Shown here in pieces: positions 44,804 through 53,088 of a stretch of DNA of 64,000 bases. Both the position numbers and the translations under genes were made by a program. This DNA comes from Kribbella pratensis (GTDB lineage: Bacteria > Actinomycetota > Actinomycetes > Propionibacteriales > Kribbellaceae): positions 946,647-1,010,646 of the forward strand of contig NZ_SODU01000002.1 in assembly GCF_004366075.1 (NCBI RefSeq), given 5' to 3'. Below the pieces are notes generated by a model. The model was not told where the DNA came from and did no database searches. It saw nothing but the letters and a program-made list of their open reading frames with translations. Position 1 is the first letter of the stretch, and every line of letters begins with the position of its first letter.

Positions 44804-45583
44804 GTGAGTCGGTGGCTGGCTGCGGGCATCTGCCTGGCGGTTTCGCTCAGCGCCTGTACCAAGCCGAGCCGGGACGCTGATCCCGGGCCTTCGAGCGGAC
44901 CTTCGGCACCGGCCTCGGTCGTACCGCGGATGACGCCCGTACCTCGAGTGGCGGTCACGCCGACGACCGGACCGCACCAGTACGCGGTCAAGGACCTGTG
45001 GTCTGCGCTTCCGGACGCGTACGGCACGCACTTGCTGGGAAAGGACTACTACCCGTATCCGCCTCGGGCCGACTGGAAGCCCAGGACCGATCCGTTGGCC
45101 GGGCGTACGGTCTCGCCGGAGCTCTGCCGGGACGTCATTCGGTACGTGGGTGTGCCTGGTGTGCCGGGCGACTTCGTCGCACCGGCTACGCCCGGCGTCG
45201 CGGCGTTCGCGGCGCTGGGACCGACTACCGGGCCGGCGAGGCCCTTTGTCAGCGTCAACATCGTCGAACTGGCTGCCCCGTTGGGGGACAGGTTGCTCGA
45301 TCAGCGGCAGCCGACGCCGGCCGAGTGCGCGCACGTCCAGGTCGACGGCCGGGAGCTCGCCTCGGTCGTCGAGCGGCCACTGCCGGGATTCGGGGTCCGG
45401 GCGCGTTACATCGTGCGCACCTACCCGATCGCGGGCAAGGCCTGGACCGAGCGCACCTTGCAGTACCGCACGGCGACTTACGTCGTGCTGTTCCGCTTGG
45501 ATGCGTACGCCAATCCAGAGGCGTCGTTCCTCGCGTTCGCGGGCAAGACCCGTGACGGTCTGACCTCCGCGCTGAAGGGCTAG
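44804..45583 (+). CDS. Putative lipoprotein, unknown function
   Basis: A 259-residue exported protein with a lipoprotein signal (SRWLAAGICLAVSLSAC, lipobox LSAC with lipidated Cys at about residue 18), a Pro/Ser/Thr-rich spacer to about residue 60, and a globular domain (KDLWSALPDAYGTHLLGKDY onward) without a recognised family. GGGGGAGGGG before the GTG at 44804 decides this start over an upstream ATG at 44780, which would precede the ribosome site. Its stop overlaps the convergent pseI gene by 4 bases. It sits at the outer face of the membrane within the glycan cluster. Confidence 0.8.
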   Translation: MSRWLAAGICLAVSLSACTKPSRDADPGPSSGPSAPASVVPRMTPVPRVAVTPTTGPHQYAVKDLWSALPDAYGTHLLGKDYYPYPPRADWKPRTDPLAGRTVSPELCRDVIRYVGVPGVPGDFVAPATPGVAAFAALGPTTGPARPFVSVNIVELAAPLGDRLLDQRQPTPAECAHVQVDGRELASVVERPLPGFGVRARYIVRTYPIAGKAWTERTLQYRTATYVVLFRLDAYANPEASFLAFAGKTRDGLTSALKG

Positions 45584-46632
45584 AGCAGGTCCCACGTGAG
45601 CGGCGTGCCCGCCTGGACGTCCACCCGGAACGGGCGGCCTTCGACCTGGGTGAACAGGTCGGGGGCCAGGCCGCCGGCGGGGCGGATGGAGCGGACGTTT
45701 TCGAAGGTGATGAGGTCGCCGGCGCGGACGTCCTGGGTGACGAAGAGGGAGCGGCGGAAGCGGAGGACGTTCTGTTCTGCCTGCTTCGGGCCGATGACCG
45801 GCTCGCCGAGCGACAGTTGCGCGACGCGCGTGCTTTCGACGAGAAGCTCCAGCTCCCAGGGCTCGAGCGAGAACGCCGAGTCGACGCCGCCGTCGACGCG
45901 CTTCAGCGTCACATGCTTCTCGATCACCGTCGCACCGAGCGCGACCGCGGCCACGGCGGCGCCGATGCCCATCGTGTGGTCGGAGAGGCCGACCTGTACG
46001 CCGAGAGCGTCGCGAAGGACCGGGATACCGCGCAGATTGGACTGCTCAGGTGGCGCGGGGTAACTCGCCGTACAGGACAGCACGATGATCTGCTCGTTGC
46101 CGGTCGACCGCGCGGCGCGGACCGCGGCGTCGATGTCGGTGAGTGTCGCCGACCCGGTGGAGATGATGATCGGCTTCCCGGTCTCCGCCATGCCCCGGAC
46201 GAGCGGAAGGTCGCCGATCTCGTTCGACGCGACCTTGTACGCCGGTACGTCGAGCTTCTCCAGGAAATCGATCGCGGTGCTGTCGAACGCGGACGAGAAC
46301 GCGACCAGGCCGAGGGACTTCGCGAGCTCGAAGATCGGCTCGTGCCACGCCCACGGCGTGTGCGCCTCGTTGTACAGGTCGTACAGCCGCGCCTCGCTCC
46401 ACAGCTCGTGCTCCGCCGGCAGCCGGAACGCCGGCAGGTCGAGGTCGAGCGTCATCGTGTCCGCGGTGTACGTCTGCAGCTTCAGCGCCTGCGCACCGGA
46501 CTCGGCGACCGCGCGGACGATGTCCAGCGCCCGCTCCAGGTCGCCGTTGTGATTCCCGGACATCTCCGCGATGACGAACGGCTGGTGGTCCGGTCCGACC
46601 TTGACGCCGCCGATCTCGATGGTGGTGCTCAT
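45580..46632 (-). CDS. pseI: Pseudaminic acid synthase PseI
   Basis: A 350-residue NeuB-family synthase joining the 2,4-diacetamido altrose sugar with phosphoenolpyruvate. Matches to PseI include PFVIAEMSGNHNGDLERAL, ALKLQTYTADTMTLDLD, LYDLYNEAHTPWAWHEPIF, YKVASNEIGDLPLV and GLSDHTMGIGAAVAAVALG with EKHVTLKR. The last 65 residues form the SAF (antifreeze-like) domain. The aromatic and hydrophobic QTYTxDxxTL and TPWAWH segments separate PseI from NeuB and LegI. Its ATG overlaps the pseH stop as ATGA, so pseH-pseI is a coupled pair. Confidence 0.95.
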   Translation of the reverse strand: MSTTIEIGGVKVGPDHQPFVIAEMSGNHNGDLERALDIVRAVAESGAQALKLQTYTADTMTLDLDLPAFRLPAEHELWSEARLYDLYNEAHTPWAWHEPIFELAKSLGLVAFSSAFDSTAIDFLEKLDVPAYKVASNEIGDLPLVRGMAETGKPIIISTGSATLTDIDAAVRAARSTGNEQIIVLSCTASYPAPPEQSNLRGIPVLRDALGVQVGLSDHTMGIGAAVAAVALGATVIEKHVTLKRVDGGVDSAFSLEPWELELLVESTRVAQLSLGEPVIGPKQAEQNVLRFRRSLFVTQDVRAGDLITFENVRSIRPAGGLAPDLFTQVEGRPFRVDVQAGTPLTWDLL

Positions 46633-47138
46633 TTCGTCCCCTGGGTTCTACGGTCCTGCTTGCGCAGGCTGATCGGAATCACGGTGATCTCGCGTCCGCC
46701 GGCGTACCGCGTCTCCGGCGTGCCCTCGGTGAACCGGAACCGCCGGTTCATCTGCCGGACCACGGTGTTGTGTTCGAGCACCTCGCCGGTCAGCAGCTCG
46801 AGCCCGAGCTCGTCGAACGCGTACGCCGTGGCCTCGCGCATGATCTCGATCCACGCCGGGAGTGTCTCGCCGCGCTCCGCGAGCCCGTCCGCGTCGAGGA
46901 AGAACCCCCACGCGCCGGTCGTCCCCTCGAGATCGAAGAAGTTCACCACTCCGGCGAGCCGGCCGGCCCGCTCGTAGATCAGCACCCGCCGCGAGGGATC
47001 GGCCGAGGTCTTGGCCCACCACGCCGCGTGCTCGTCGGCTGTGATCTCGTGTGAGGTGATGCTCACGTCACGGTTCGCCTGCTGATTTCGCAACCGCCGG
47101 ATCGTGTCGACGTCGTCTTCGGTCGCGGCGCGCAGCAT
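46629..47138 (-). CDS. pseH: UDP-4-amino-4,6-dideoxy-sugar N-acetyltransferase PseH
   Basis: A 169-residue GNAT enzyme with RAATEDDVDTIRRLRNQQAN at the start (the RLRN element common to PseH), SHEITADEHAAWW, and a C-terminal AYAFDELGLELLTGEVLEHN followed by NRRFRFTEGT. It should acetylate the 4-amino group made by PseC, completing the substrate of PseG. It is first in the pair pseH-pseI and divergent from the GHL10 gene. Function is supported by both the family pattern and the presence of all the other Pse enzymes. Confidence 0.88.
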   Translation of the reverse strand: MLRAATEDDVDTIRRLRNQQANRDVSITSHEITADEHAAWWAKTSADPSRRVLIYERAGRLAGVVNFFDLEGTTGAWGFFLDADGLAERGETLPAWIEIMREATAYAFDELGLELLTGEVLEHNTVVRQMNRRFRFTEGTPETRYAGGREITVIPISLRKQDRRTQGTK

Positions 47139-47222
47139 GCTCTTAACCTAGCGCCTTCTCTTGAGGTGCCTTGGTGTGTAAACATCTTTCGACTTCACCT
47201 TGAACGACGGTCGGAGAGTGAC

Positions 47223-48797
47223 ATGAAAGTCTGGCGAGCGATGGGTGTCCTGGGCGTGACGGCGGGGCTGTTGATGGGCGGGCTGACCGGTACGGCGTCC
47301 GCCGCGGAGGCGGACGGTCAGCAGACGTGTGCGCCGAACGCGTCCACGCCACTGCGGCAGTTCCGGGCGAGCTGGGTCGCGTCGGTGGTGAACATCGACT
47401 GGCCGTCGAAGACCGGTCTGAGCGCCGCGCAGCAGCAGTCCGAGCTGATCGGCTGGCTCGACGACGCGGTGCGGCAGAACCACAACGCGGTCATCCTGCA
47501 GGTCCGTCCGACCGCGGATGCCTTCTGGCCGTCCAAGGTCGAGCCCTGGTCGAAGTATCTGACCGGCGTACAGGGCGGCGACCCCGGCTACGACCCGCTG
47601 GCCTTCGCGGTCGCCGAGGCGCACAAGCGCAACCTCGAGCTGCACGCGTGGTTCAACCCGTACCGGCTCTCGATGGACACCAACATCAACGGCCTGCTCC
47701 CGACCCACCCGGCGCGGCAGCACCCGGACTGGGTCGTCACGTACGGCGGGAAGCTGTACTACAACCCCGGCATCCCGGCGGCTCGCAAGCTGGTCGAGGA
47801 CGCGATCATGGACGCGGTCTCGAACTACGACATCGACGGCGTGCACTTCGACGACTACTTCTACCCGTACCCGGTGGCCGGTCAGGTCTTCGACGACGCC
47901 GCGACGTACGCGCAGTACGGCGGCGGCTTCTCCAACCTGCAGGATTGGCGGCGGAACAACATCGACCTGCTGATCCAGGAGCTGAACCAGAAGATCCACG
48001 CGAGCAAGCCGTGGGTGAAGTTCGGCATCTCGCCGTTCGCCGTCTGGCGGAACAAGGCGACTGACCCGGAGGGCACCGACACCACGGCCGGCGTGCAGAC
48101 GTACGACGACCTCGCGGCGGACACCCGCAAGTGGGTCCGCGAGGAGTGGATCGACTACATCGTGCCGCAGGTCTACTGGGCCGGTGGGTTCGCGCCGGCG
48201 GACTACAACAAGATCGTGCCGTGGTGGGCGGAGCAGGTCCGCGGTACGCACGTGCACCTCTACATCGGCGAGGCGACGTACAAGGTCGGTACGTCGACGC
48301 AGTCGCCGGACTGGTCCGACCCGGCCGAGCTGAGCGACCACCTGGCGTTCGACAGCACGATCCCCGAGGTGAAGGGCAACATCTACTTCTCCGCGAAGGA
48401 CGTCCGCGCGGACCGGCTCGGGGCGACCACGCTGCTCAACAACACCTGGTACACGCGGCCGGCGCTGATCCCCGCGATGCCCGCCCTCGACTCGCGGGCA
48501 CCGCTCCCGGTGCACGCCGTCCACGCGACGCGCACGAGTGACGGCGTACAGGTCAACTGGTCCAGGACGTCGAGCGACACCACGTCGTACGCGATCTACC
48601 GCCGGGAGCTCCGCGGCGGAGACCACTGCCCCGACAACGACGCCCGCAACCTGGTCGCCACGGTCCGCTCCACCGGCGCCAGCCAGTCCTACACAGACAC
48701 CACGGCCGCGCCCGGTACGGCGTACATCTACTCGGTAACCGCCCTGGACCGCCTCGCCAACCAGAGCATCGCCATCCCGGCAGTCACCATCCGCTGA
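47223..48797 (+). CDS. Secreted GHL10-type glycoside hydrolase-like protein
   Basis: A 524-residue exported protein. A signal peptide (MKVWRAMGVLGVTAGLLMGG, cleavage near TASAA) precedes a TIM-barrel of the GHL10/DUF187 family (about residues 45-390). Signatures are FRASWVASVVNIDWPSKTGL, AVILQVRPTADAFWPSKVEP, LHAWFNPYRLSM, IDGVHFDDYFYPYP (likely acid residues) and WIDYIVPQVYW. A fibronectin-like module closes the protein. The family cleaves or remodels cell-wall-linked glycans. Next to the pse cluster it may trim the same polymer. Convergent with the second GT-C gene, 4 bases apart. Confidence 0.92.
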   Translation: MKVWRAMGVLGVTAGLLMGGLTGTASAAEADGQQTCAPNASTPLRQFRASWVASVVNIDWPSKTGLSAAQQQSELIGWLDDAVRQNHNAVILQVRPTADAFWPSKVEPWSKYLTGVQGGDPGYDPLAFAVAEAHKRNLELHAWFNPYRLSMDTNINGLLPTHPARQHPDWVVTYGGKLYYNPGIPAARKLVEDAIMDAVSNYDIDGVHFDDYFYPYPVAGQVFDDAATYAQYGGGFSNLQDWRRNNIDLLIQELNQKIHASKPWVKFGISPFAVWRNKATDPEGTDTTAGVQTYDDLAADTRKWVREEWIDYIVPQVYWAGGFAPADYNKIVPWWAEQVRGTHVHLYIGEATYKVGTSTQSPDWSDPAELSDHLAFDSTIPEVKGNIYFSAKDVRADRLGATTLLNNTWYTRPALIPAMPALDSRAPLPVHAVHATRTSDGVQVNWSRTSSDTTSYAIYRRELRGGDHCPDNDARNLVATVRSTGASQSYTDTTAAPGTAYIYSVTALDRLANQSIAIPAVTIR

Positions 48798-48801
48798 GTC
48801 G

Positions 48802-51243
48802 CTACGGGCTGTTGAGTCCCGGCGTGGTGGTGATCTGCGTCGGGACTGGGGTGGTGGGGAACGTTGGGGTGGTGGAGGTTGGCAGGGGTCCGGTGGGGGA
48901 GGGCTGGGTCGGCTGAGTCTGGCCGGGGAACTGCGTGCCGGTCGGGAAGCTGGTCGACGGGGACCCTGGCGTGCTCGAAGGGGAGCCCGGGGTCTGCGTC
49001 GGGAAACCTGGGGTCGGCGTGCCGGTCGGGGACGGTGTTCTCGTGGGGAACGGGTTCTCCGGGGGCGGCGGGTAGATCTGGTAGACGCGGATGGTTCCCA
49101 GCTGGAAGCGGAGTTCGGTCAGCTTGTCCAGGTTCTTCGGCGGGGCGCTGACGCGCTCGTCGAGCAGCAGCCATTGGACGCCGTACGTCGTCCGCAGCGT
49201 CTCGATCAACTGGCGGCTCGGGTTGCTGAACACCTCGTCGTTCAGCCGCAGCTCGTCCTGGTTCCAGTACGGTCCCTGGACGCCCGCGGGGTAGGAGTCG
49301 TCGACCCGCGCCCGGTACGCCCAGCCCTCCACGAGGACGCGACGTTCGGCGTACCCGGCGATCCAGTACGACCCCGTCTGGCAGTGGGACGCCCGTGGCT
49401 GGTGGCAGTGGACGTTCGTGGCGATCCGATCGTTCGAGCCGGAGTTGCGCCGGATGAAGCGCGCCGCCTCGATCCCGCCCGGTGCGATCGACTCGTACGA
49501 CGTCAGCGGCGGGTTCGCGAACCGTCGTACGGACGCGACCGTCGGCGACACCGTCGTACCGACCAGCACCGCCACTGCGATCACAGCCCAGGTACGTCTG
49601 GAACCGCGCAGGACCAGCCCGAATACCCCGATCCCGAGCACGGCGATCACCAGCGCGACCGCGAGGCCCTGTCCGAAGCAGTTGGCCGTCGTGCACGACT
49701 TCGGCGACCGGTACCGGCCCCAGTAGATCGCGGCGACCCCGATGGCGATCGCGATCCCGGCGACCCAGTACTGCCGGCGCTCGAGCGAACCCAGCCCCCA
49801 GGTCGCGAGCAGTACGCCGAACACGAACCCGGTCCGCACGAAGAACAGTTGGGTGTCCCCACGATCGGCCAGCAACGACGCGCCCAGCACCGCGGCCACG
49901 AACCCGGCCACCAGGAACACCACCATCGGATCCCGAGCCACCCGCCGCCTGATCAGCAACGCGCCGACCACCGGCATGGCCCACCCGACGACGACCACGA
50001 CCGCGATCACCGCGACCGCGGATCCACCGCCCATCCGATCCGCGAGACTCTCGAACGTCGCGCCCGGATCGAACCGCACGCTCGACGCCGCGCCCCGCAG
50101 TACGACGAAGAACGTCAACGTATAGGCCGCCGCAACGCCGACGCCGAGCACCAACGCACGCAGATTCAGGCGACCCCTGCGAACCGTCAGATAGATCCAC
50201 GCAACCGCAAGGCCCGTCGCGTACACCGGCAGCGTCGTCGCCTTCGTCAATGCCAACGCGGCAACCAGCACGCCCGCGGCGACGAACAGCCGGAACAACT
50301 CGGCCCGCGTCGTCCCCGCCCGCCGTCGCAACAACGACGCCGTCACCGCTATCAGCGGCAGCAACAGCACCGTCGAGAACGCCTGCGACGGACTCGTCAG
50401 CCCGCCGAGCGAGAACGGCCCGTCCGCGAACACCCGGTCCGACACGGCCCACGGCCAGGCCACCAGGTCGCCACCGGCCACCACGAGCCCAGCAGCGATC
50501 GGAGCGGCGACCGCACGCCCGGTCAGCAGCATCCCGACCGCGGCCGCGCCCAGGACGGTGAGCAGGATCCAGGCGAACGGCACCATCCGATGCGTCAGTA
50601 CGTCGAGCGGCACGCTGGTGATCCAGTGCGTGGACGCGATGTGTTCGTACGCCGCCCAGTGGCTGGTCAGCCACCCGCCGTCGGCGTACGGGATCTTCGG
50701 CGGGAAGTGGTGCGTGACCTCACCGGCCAGCGCGAGATTGTGCGGAGTGTCGGAGTTCGGCCGCAGCGCGTCCGATCCGTCGAGCGGGACGAGCTGCGAG
50801 CCGACCCGGACGAACCAGGCCGCCGCGACGCCGACCGCGACCATCGCGCCGGCCATCGACCACCACGGCGTCGGCCGTTCCGGCAGTTTGCGGCGCGGCA
50901 GCCCGCGCAACATCCCGAGCGCCAGCGCCGGCATCAGCAACGCCGCGAACGGCATCTCGAACAGCATTCCCAGCGGGTAGAGCAACGCCTCGACGGCCAG
51001 CCCGAACGCCGTACCCAGGATCACGTCCGCCGACCGCCAGCCGGCACCGCCGGTCAGCCGCCGCCAGAACATCGTGCCCGGTACGACGATCACGATCAGC
51101 AGGTACGCGAGGTACGCGGCCGCCATCCATGGCGGGTGCTCCTGGAGCGCGACGAACCAGGCCAAGGGCAGCACAGGCAGGCTCATCAAGGCCGCGGTTC
51201 GCTTGCCGCGCCCGGCCGCAAGCCGCTTCCCCGGTCTGATCAT
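48802..51243 (-). CDS. Large GT-C-like polytopic membrane protein with Pro/Thr-rich tail (copy B)
   Basis: An 813-residue paralogue of the product of 32847-35075: many transmembrane helices, a periplasm-side loop with SDALRPNSDTPHNLALAGEV and WAAYEHIASTHW, and a matching external domain (DRIATNVHCHQPRASHCQTG, AERRVLVEGWAYRARVDD, GPYWNQDELRLND). It ends in a tail of about 90 residues rich in Pro, Thr, Ser and Gly (PTRTPSPTGTPTPGFPTQTP and similar) that copy A lacks. The tail may span the peptidoglycan or carry O-linked sugars. The ATG at 51243 precedes a basic N-terminus. Role: surface polymer assembly (inferred). Confidence 0.8.
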   Translation of the reverse strand: MIRPGKRLAAGRGKRTAALMSLPVLPLAWFVALQEHPPWMAAAYLAYLLIVIVVPGTMFWRRLTGGAGWRSADVILGTAFGLAVEALLYPLGMLFEMPFAALLMPALALGMLRGLPRRKLPERPTPWWSMAGAMVAVGVAAAWFVRVGSQLVPLDGSDALRPNSDTPHNLALAGEVTHHFPPKIPYADGGWLTSHWAAYEHIASTHWITSVPLDVLTHRMVPFAWILLTVLGAAAVGMLLTGRAVAAPIAAGLVVAGGDLVAWPWAVSDRVFADGPFSLGGLTSPSQAFSTVLLLPLIAVTASLLRRRAGTTRAELFRLFVAAGVLVAALALTKATTLPVYATGLAVAWIYLTVRRGRLNLRALVLGVGVAAAYTLTFFVVLRGAASSVRFDPGATFESLADRMGGGSAVAVIAVVVVVGWAMPVVGALLIRRRVARDPMVVFLVAGFVAAVLGASLLADRGDTQLFFVRTGFVFGVLLATWGLGSLERRQYWVAGIAIAIGVAAIYWGRYRSPKSCTTANCFGQGLAVALVIAVLGIGVFGLVLRGSRRTWAVIAVAVLVGTTVSPTVASVRRFANPPLTSYESIAPGGIEAARFIRRNSGSNDRIATNVHCHQPRASHCQTGSYWIAGYAERRVLVEGWAYRARVDDSYPAGVQGPYWNQDELRLNDEVFSNPSRQLIETLRTTYGVQWLLLDERVSAPPKNLDKLTELRFQLGTIRVYQIYPPPPENPFPTRTPSPTGTPTPGFPTQTPGSPSSTPGSPSTSFPTGTQFPGQTQPTQPSPTGPLPTSTTPTFPTTPVPTQITTTPGLNSP

Positions 51244-51357
51244 CGGCAAAGTGTATGAGTCCGACGAGTCGCCTTCGTGGCCGGTGAGCCGTTTACTGCC
51301 ACGAACTTCGCATTTACACTCAGTAATCTCCCAGCCCCGCAGTGTTCGGGAGGTCCG

Positions 51358-51642
51358 ATGGTCGTGCAGCACATCGCCGGCCTGCCGGTGGAGGAGGTCC
51401 TGCTGGCGGCACTCGCCGCCGCGGGCCCGGTGATCGCCCTGATCGGCTGGGAGATCACCAGCCGGATCAAACGGGTGAAGGACCGCTGGCACTCACCAAC
51501 GTCCGGCGAGGCCGCTCTGGCGGGCTCGGCTGAGCGTGACGGGGCCACGGCGCAGACGGTTGGTGAGTGCGGGACGTCCGGCGCTAGGCTGCGGGACTAT
51601 GAGTTCGGTGGATCGGAGTCGGGTCAGGGAGTTGATGGGTGA
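51358..51642 (+). CDS. Small membrane protein, unknown
   Basis: A 94-codon frame starting at an ATG with GGGAGG 5 bases upstream. The first 45 residues (VVQHIAGLPVEEVLLAALAA, then a hydrophobic helix to about residue 30 and ITSRIKRVKDRW) look coding, with G or C in nearly every third position. After about codon 55 third-position bias fades and the end overlaps the ACP gene by 44 bases, so the true 3' end is doubtful. No family recognised. Confidence 0.5.
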   Translation: MVVQHIAGLPVEEVLLAALAAAGPVIALIGWEITSRIKRVKDRWHSPTSGEAALAGSAERDGATAQTVGECGTSGARLRDYEFGGSESGQGVDG

Positions 51643-51850
51643 GGTGATGACGGCCCAGGGCCGGGCATTGCCGGCCGAGGACACGGCGGACCTGCGCGAG
51701 ATCGGGTTCCGGTCGCTGGACTTCTCCGAGCTGGCACTCCGGGTGGAGGACGAACTCGGTGACGAGCTGAACTTCGATGCCCCTGGGCTGCGCCGGATCG
51801 CGACGGTCGGCGACGTACTGGATTTCATCGAGCAACTCCAGTCGGCGTGA
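51599..51850 (+). CDS. Acyl carrier protein
   Basis: An 83-residue four-helix carrier protein. The phosphopantetheine site is IGFRSLDFSELALRVEDEL, with the conserved Ser followed by Leu-Asp as in the usual DSLD pattern (Arg replaces the preceding Asp). The start MSSVDRSRVRELMGEVM fits helix 1. Its stop overlaps the ligase gene as GTGA (51847-51850), and a ketoreductase follows, so the three form one operon likely to activate and process an acyl group on this carrier. Not the housekeeping fatty-acid ACP, judging by its context and altered site. Confidence 0.88.
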   Translation: MSSVDRSRVRELMGEVMTAQGRALPAEDTADLREIGFRSLDFSELALRVEDELGDELNFDAPGLRRIATVGDVLDFIEQLQSA

Positions 51851-53088
51851 GCACCCGGCGCCGCACGACCGCCTTGATCGGCGACGACAACACCGTCGTC
51901 GTCGCCGGCAAGCGCCTGACCTGGCGGACCCTCCGCAAACTGCCGCAGCTGCCGTCGCCCGCGGCCGTCCTGGTCGACAACGGCGCCGACGCACTCGCCG
52001 CACTCCGCCATCATGCGGTGCACGGCACCGAGTTACTGGTTGCGACCGAGTCCCGCGTCGACGAGCGCATGCGGGAGGAACTGGGCGAGTCCGGTTTCGC
52101 GATCGTCCTGCCCGACGGGTCAGTCACCCCAGCGCGACTGAAGCGGGTCGAGGAGTCCGGTCGCGCCTGGCTGCTCACCTCCGGCTCCACCGGCCGCCCG
52201 AAGCGCATCGGGCACACCCTGGAGTCGCTGACCACCGTCACCGCCGACCAGCCGCCGCGCACCTGGCTGCTGCCGTACTCGCCCGGGACCTACGCCTGGT
52301 GGCAGGTCGTCACGCTCTCGCTGACCCAGGCCGATCAGGGCCTGGTCGTGATCGAGCCGAGCGAGCTGGAGGACTGGCCGAAGATCGCGACCGAGCACGG
52401 CGTCACGGCCGCCTCCGGTACGCCGACATTCTGGCGGCAGGCGATCTACCGCGACGCCGACGCGCTCGCCGGCGTACCGCTGGAGCAGATCACGCTCGGC
52501 GGCGAGCCCGTCGACCAGGCGATCCTCGACCAGCTCCGGGAGATCTTCCCGACGACGCGGATCTCCTGGATCTACGCGTCCTCGGAGGTCGGCGCGTCGA
52601 TCGTGGTGCACGACGGCAAGGCCGGGTTCCCCAGGTCCTGGCTGGACCGCGACCCGCACCCGGAGCGCCCGGTCCTGAGCGTCGAGGGCGACGAGCTCGT
52701 GATCCGCTCGCCGCACCACGGCGCCGGCCTGATCGGCGCGATCCGCACCGGCGACCGGGTCGAGTACGACGGGGACCGGGTGCTGATCACCGGCCGCCTG
52801 GACACCGACGAGATCAACGTCGGCGGGTCCAAGGTCTCGGCCGGCGTGGTCCGCAACGTGCTGATGGGCCACCCGGGCGTGTCCTGGGCGCGCGTCTTCG
52901 CCCGCAAGGCGCCGTTGGTCGGCCGGATGGTCGCGGCCGAGGTGGTCCCGAACCGGTCGCTCGGCCCGATCACGGACACCGACCTGGTCCAGTGGTGTTC
53001 GACCCGGTTACCGGACTACGGCGTACCGCGGCGGATCAAGTTCCTCGACCAGATCCCGCAGAAGGAAACCCTGAAGAGCGATGTCTGA
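51847..53088 (+). CDS. Adenylate-forming acyl ligase (AMP-binding family)
   Basis: A 413-residue short member of the ANL superfamily. Motif A3 is WLLTSGSTGRPKRIGHT (about residues 115-130). SWIYASSEVGASIV is A5, RTGDRVEYDGDRVLITGRLD is the A7-A8 hinge, and IPQKETLKSDV carries the terminal Lys. It lacks about 100 N-terminal residues compared with acyl-CoA synthetases, like ligases that load carrier proteins. It should adenylate a carboxylic acid and transfer it to the adjacent ACP. Coupled to ACP (GTGA) and to the reductase by an 8-base overlap. The acid is unknown. Confidence 0.87.
   Translation: MSTRRRTTALIGDDNTVVVAGKRLTWRTLRKLPQLPSPAAVLVDNGADALAALRHHAVHGTELLVATESRVDERMREELGESGFAIVLPDGSVTPARLKRVEESGRAWLLTSGSTGRPKRIGHTLESLTTVTADQPPRTWLLPYSPGTYAWWQVVTLSLTQADQGLVVIEPSELEDWPKIATEHGVTAASGTPTFWRQAIYRDADALAGVPLEQITLGGEPVDQAILDQLREIFPTTRISWIYASSEVGASIVVHDGKAGFPRSWLDRDPHPERPVLSVEGDELVIRSPHHGAGLIGAIRTGDRVEYDGDRVLITGRLDTDEINVGGSKVSAGVVRNVLMGHPGVSWARVFARKAPLVGRMVAAEVVPNRSLGPITDTDLVQWCSTRLPDYGVPRRIKFLDQIPQKETLKSDV

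Noticed and set aside
26604..47138. Legionaminic or sialic acid cluster instead of pseudaminic acid
   Set aside because: The dehydratase is of the inverting PseB type, a PseG-type hydrolase is present rather than a NeuC/LegG-type hydrolysing epimerase, and the synthase carries PseI-like QTYTxDxxTL and TPWAWH segments.
47166..47222. Upstream extension of the GHL10 gene to 47166
   Set aside because: It would place 19 polar residues before a normal signal peptide; the ATG at 47223 begins the signal sequence directly.
49174..51258. A long plus-strand frame opposite the second GT-C-like gene
   Set aside because: Composition is Arg/His/Asp-rich shadow coding; the opposite strand has clear membrane helices and a paralogous external domain.
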